From contig NZ_QLMI01000005.1 of the NCBI RefSeq assembly GCF_003259835.1, forward strand, positions 1 through 64,000: a stretch of DNA of 64,000 bases, given 5' to 3'. This DNA is from Flavobacterium aquaticum. Lineage in GTDB: Bacteria > Bacteroidota > Bacteroidia > Flavobacteriales > Flavobacteriaceae. Under the pieces are notes generated by a model, which worked only from the letters and a program-made list of their open reading frames with translations, was not told the origin of the DNA and did not search any database. The position numbers and the translations under genes were made by a program. Below, piece after piece: positions 63,069 through 64,000 of the stretch (positions are counted from its first letter, which is position 1; each line of letters begins with the position of its first letter).

Positions 63069-64000
63069 TTAATCTATAAAACCAGATTTATATTCCTCAA
63101 AAAAGGTGATATTTTGGTTTTTGATTTTTTCAGTTAGTTGTAATGCATCATCATTAATAACGTATTCGTCAAATGATAAATCTGAATAAAGATTATTGAA
63201 TTTCATTACATTAACTTCACTTGTATAATCAGTTATCCATTGAATTGCATCAACTGAAAAGTGATAATCAATCAATAATTCGTTTTCTGATTTAAAGAAT
63301 TTTGGGTATTGTCTTACTTTTAAATCTTCTGGTATTTCTTGCTTCTTATCGATTTGTTTGAAGAAGTACGGAACGTTACGTTCTTTACAGATATCTCTTA
63401 GTGTACGCCCCCAATCTGGGTCAAACGGTCTTTTGCCGTGTCCAGATTCACCACCTTGAATAACCCAATCAATACCAGTTAAATCGATATTGGTAATGTT
63501 TTCAAGTTGAGGTTCAACAGATAGGAATTTGTAACCATTAACCTTTTGCAATTGTTTGATAAGACCTTTTGCAGTTTTGGTGTTAACTGGTGAAGTTCCA
63601 AACATTACGTTTTTTGGTGGATTGGTTAGCCATTCCTTAGGTATCATTTTATTGATGTTGCTTGGTCGCTTGGTTAGCAACAAGAACATTAGGTTTGGAC
63701 TTGCTGGAACAACTTCATTAAAGAATTTGTCTCTTAGGATTCCAGTTGAACCTTCAATTGGATTTCCTTTGTGGTCAACCATATTATCTTTTGATTTTTC
63801 GAAGATATCCATCATAGACGCTACAAAAACACGGTGGATTTCATTTGCTTTCTTAGCATTATTTTGCCAAGTTTTCAGATTATCCCATACATCAGCTACC
63901 ATTCTTCTGGGTTTATCATCACCCCAGATATCATTTCCAATTCGTTTTGAGAAAGAAAGAGCATAACAATTATCGCATCCCTCGTGTACTTTTGTGCAAC
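63069..64000 (-). CDS. DUF5131 (phage Gp37/Gp68) family protein, partial at window edge
   Basis: The gene runs off the right edge of the window, so its true start is not seen; the frame continues past the internal ATG at 63902. Visible near the edge is the cysteine cluster C-x7-C-x2-C within CTKVHEGCDNCYALSF, similar to a radical-SAM-like iron-sulfur motif as in SplB. SGHGKRPFDPDW and PYFFKQ are recognisable family stretches. Members occur in phages and plasmids; their reaction is not established. The C-terminus is intact. Confidence 0.85.
   Translation of the reverse strand, partial: CTKVHEGCDNCYALSFSKRIGNDIWGDDKPRRMVADVWDNLKTWQNNAKKANEIHRVFVASMMDIFEKSKDNMVDHKGNPIEGSTGILRDKFFNEVVPASPNLMFLLLTKRPSNINKMIPKEWLTNPPKNVMFGTSPVNTKTAKGLIKQLQKVNGYKFLSVEPQLENITNIDLTGIDWVIQGGESGHGKRPFDPDWGRTLRDICKERNVPYFFKQIDKKQEIPEDLKVRQYPKFFKSENELLIDYHFSVDAIQWITDYTSEVNVMKFNNLYSDLSFDEYVINDDALQLTEKIKNQNITFFEEYKSGFID

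Larger units (their letters stand above)
31799..64000. mobile_element. prophage or phage-derived element inserted in comM (right end outside window)
   Basis: From the broken comM to the window end the genes are phage-like: ClpP-like prohead protease, HK97-type capsid, portal, connector, holin, terminase, tail, tape measure, sigma factor, lysozyme and serine recombinase. No host housekeeping gene interrupts them. The capsid-terminase-tape-measure set identifies a long-tailed phage (siphovirus-like; no sheath or baseplate wedge genes recognised). The exact left boundary lies in about 31780-31815. The missing comM 3' part should mark the right boundary beyond 64000. Inserted DNA looks different from the host: more AT-rich, with frequent GGT/GCT codons and Leu TTA/CTT. 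Confidence 0.85.

Noticed and set aside
31799..64000. Element as a Mu-like transposable phage or conjugative element
   Set aside because: No MuA/MuB-type transposase, relaxase or type IV secretion gene is seen; head, tail and lysis genes identify a tailed phage, at least in this part.

Overview
The window is low-GC DNA from a Bacteroidota bacterium, most likely a Flavobacteriaceae member close to Flavobacterium. Host genes carry Bacteroidota marks: promoters of the TAnnTTTG type, no clear Shine-Dalgarno sites, type IX secretion sorting domains on two secreted proteins, DUF4369/TlpA and DUF4349 lipoproteins, and a six-domain ribosomal protein S1.

Bases 1-31350 are chromosome. At the left edge a small membrane-protein gene sits between integron-like repeats, next to an unusual tyrosine recombinase with an IntI-like C-terminal end. 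Then come tRNA-Tyr, a TlpA-like thiol oxidoreductase, rpsA, a leucine-rich-repeat secreted protein, an arsenic resistance operon (arsR, DUF6428, arsenate reductase, ACR3 pump), a secreted lipase-like hydrolase, and a peroxide-defence block (DUF6952, thioredoxin, peroxiredoxin, katG). These are followed by a NhaC antiporter, a secreted dipeptidyl peptidase, a trans-sulfuration PLP enzyme divergent from an Lrp regulator, lpdA, a DoxX-like protein, a DUF4349 lipoprotein, and the pabB-tilS-dsbD run.

At about 31.8 kb the competence gene comM (YifB-type AAA ATPase) stops after its first 148 codons. From there to the window end lies a tailed-phage prophage or close relative, whose right end is not reached. 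Its left part holds a DNA-damage module (Y-family polymerase and SRAP protein), small genes, and a minimal family-A DNA polymerase-like protein transcribed leftward beside a hairpin with TTTTGCC boxes. The rightward morphogenesis block has an unusual order: ClpP-like protease with scaffold, capsid, probable tail tube, portal, connector, fibres, holin, terminase, tail genes, tape measure. A phage sigma-70-family factor, a nuclease-like protein and a T4-type lysozyme follow. After a 1.36 kb mostly non-coding stretch come a serine recombinase and accessory genes, ending in a DUF5131 gene cut by the window edge.

The most striking observation is that five places in the phage block carry TTTACA-N17-TATAATT with an identical 17-base spacer. 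That is the classical sigma-70 promoter form, not the host Bacteroidota form, and the phage encodes its own sigma factor with regions 2 and 4. I infer a phage sigma factor that redirects host RNA polymerase to late promoters. Other points of interest are the comM disruption, a decayed duplicate of the polymerase gene, a small antisense locus resembling a type I toxin-antitoxin system, and the integron-like left edge.
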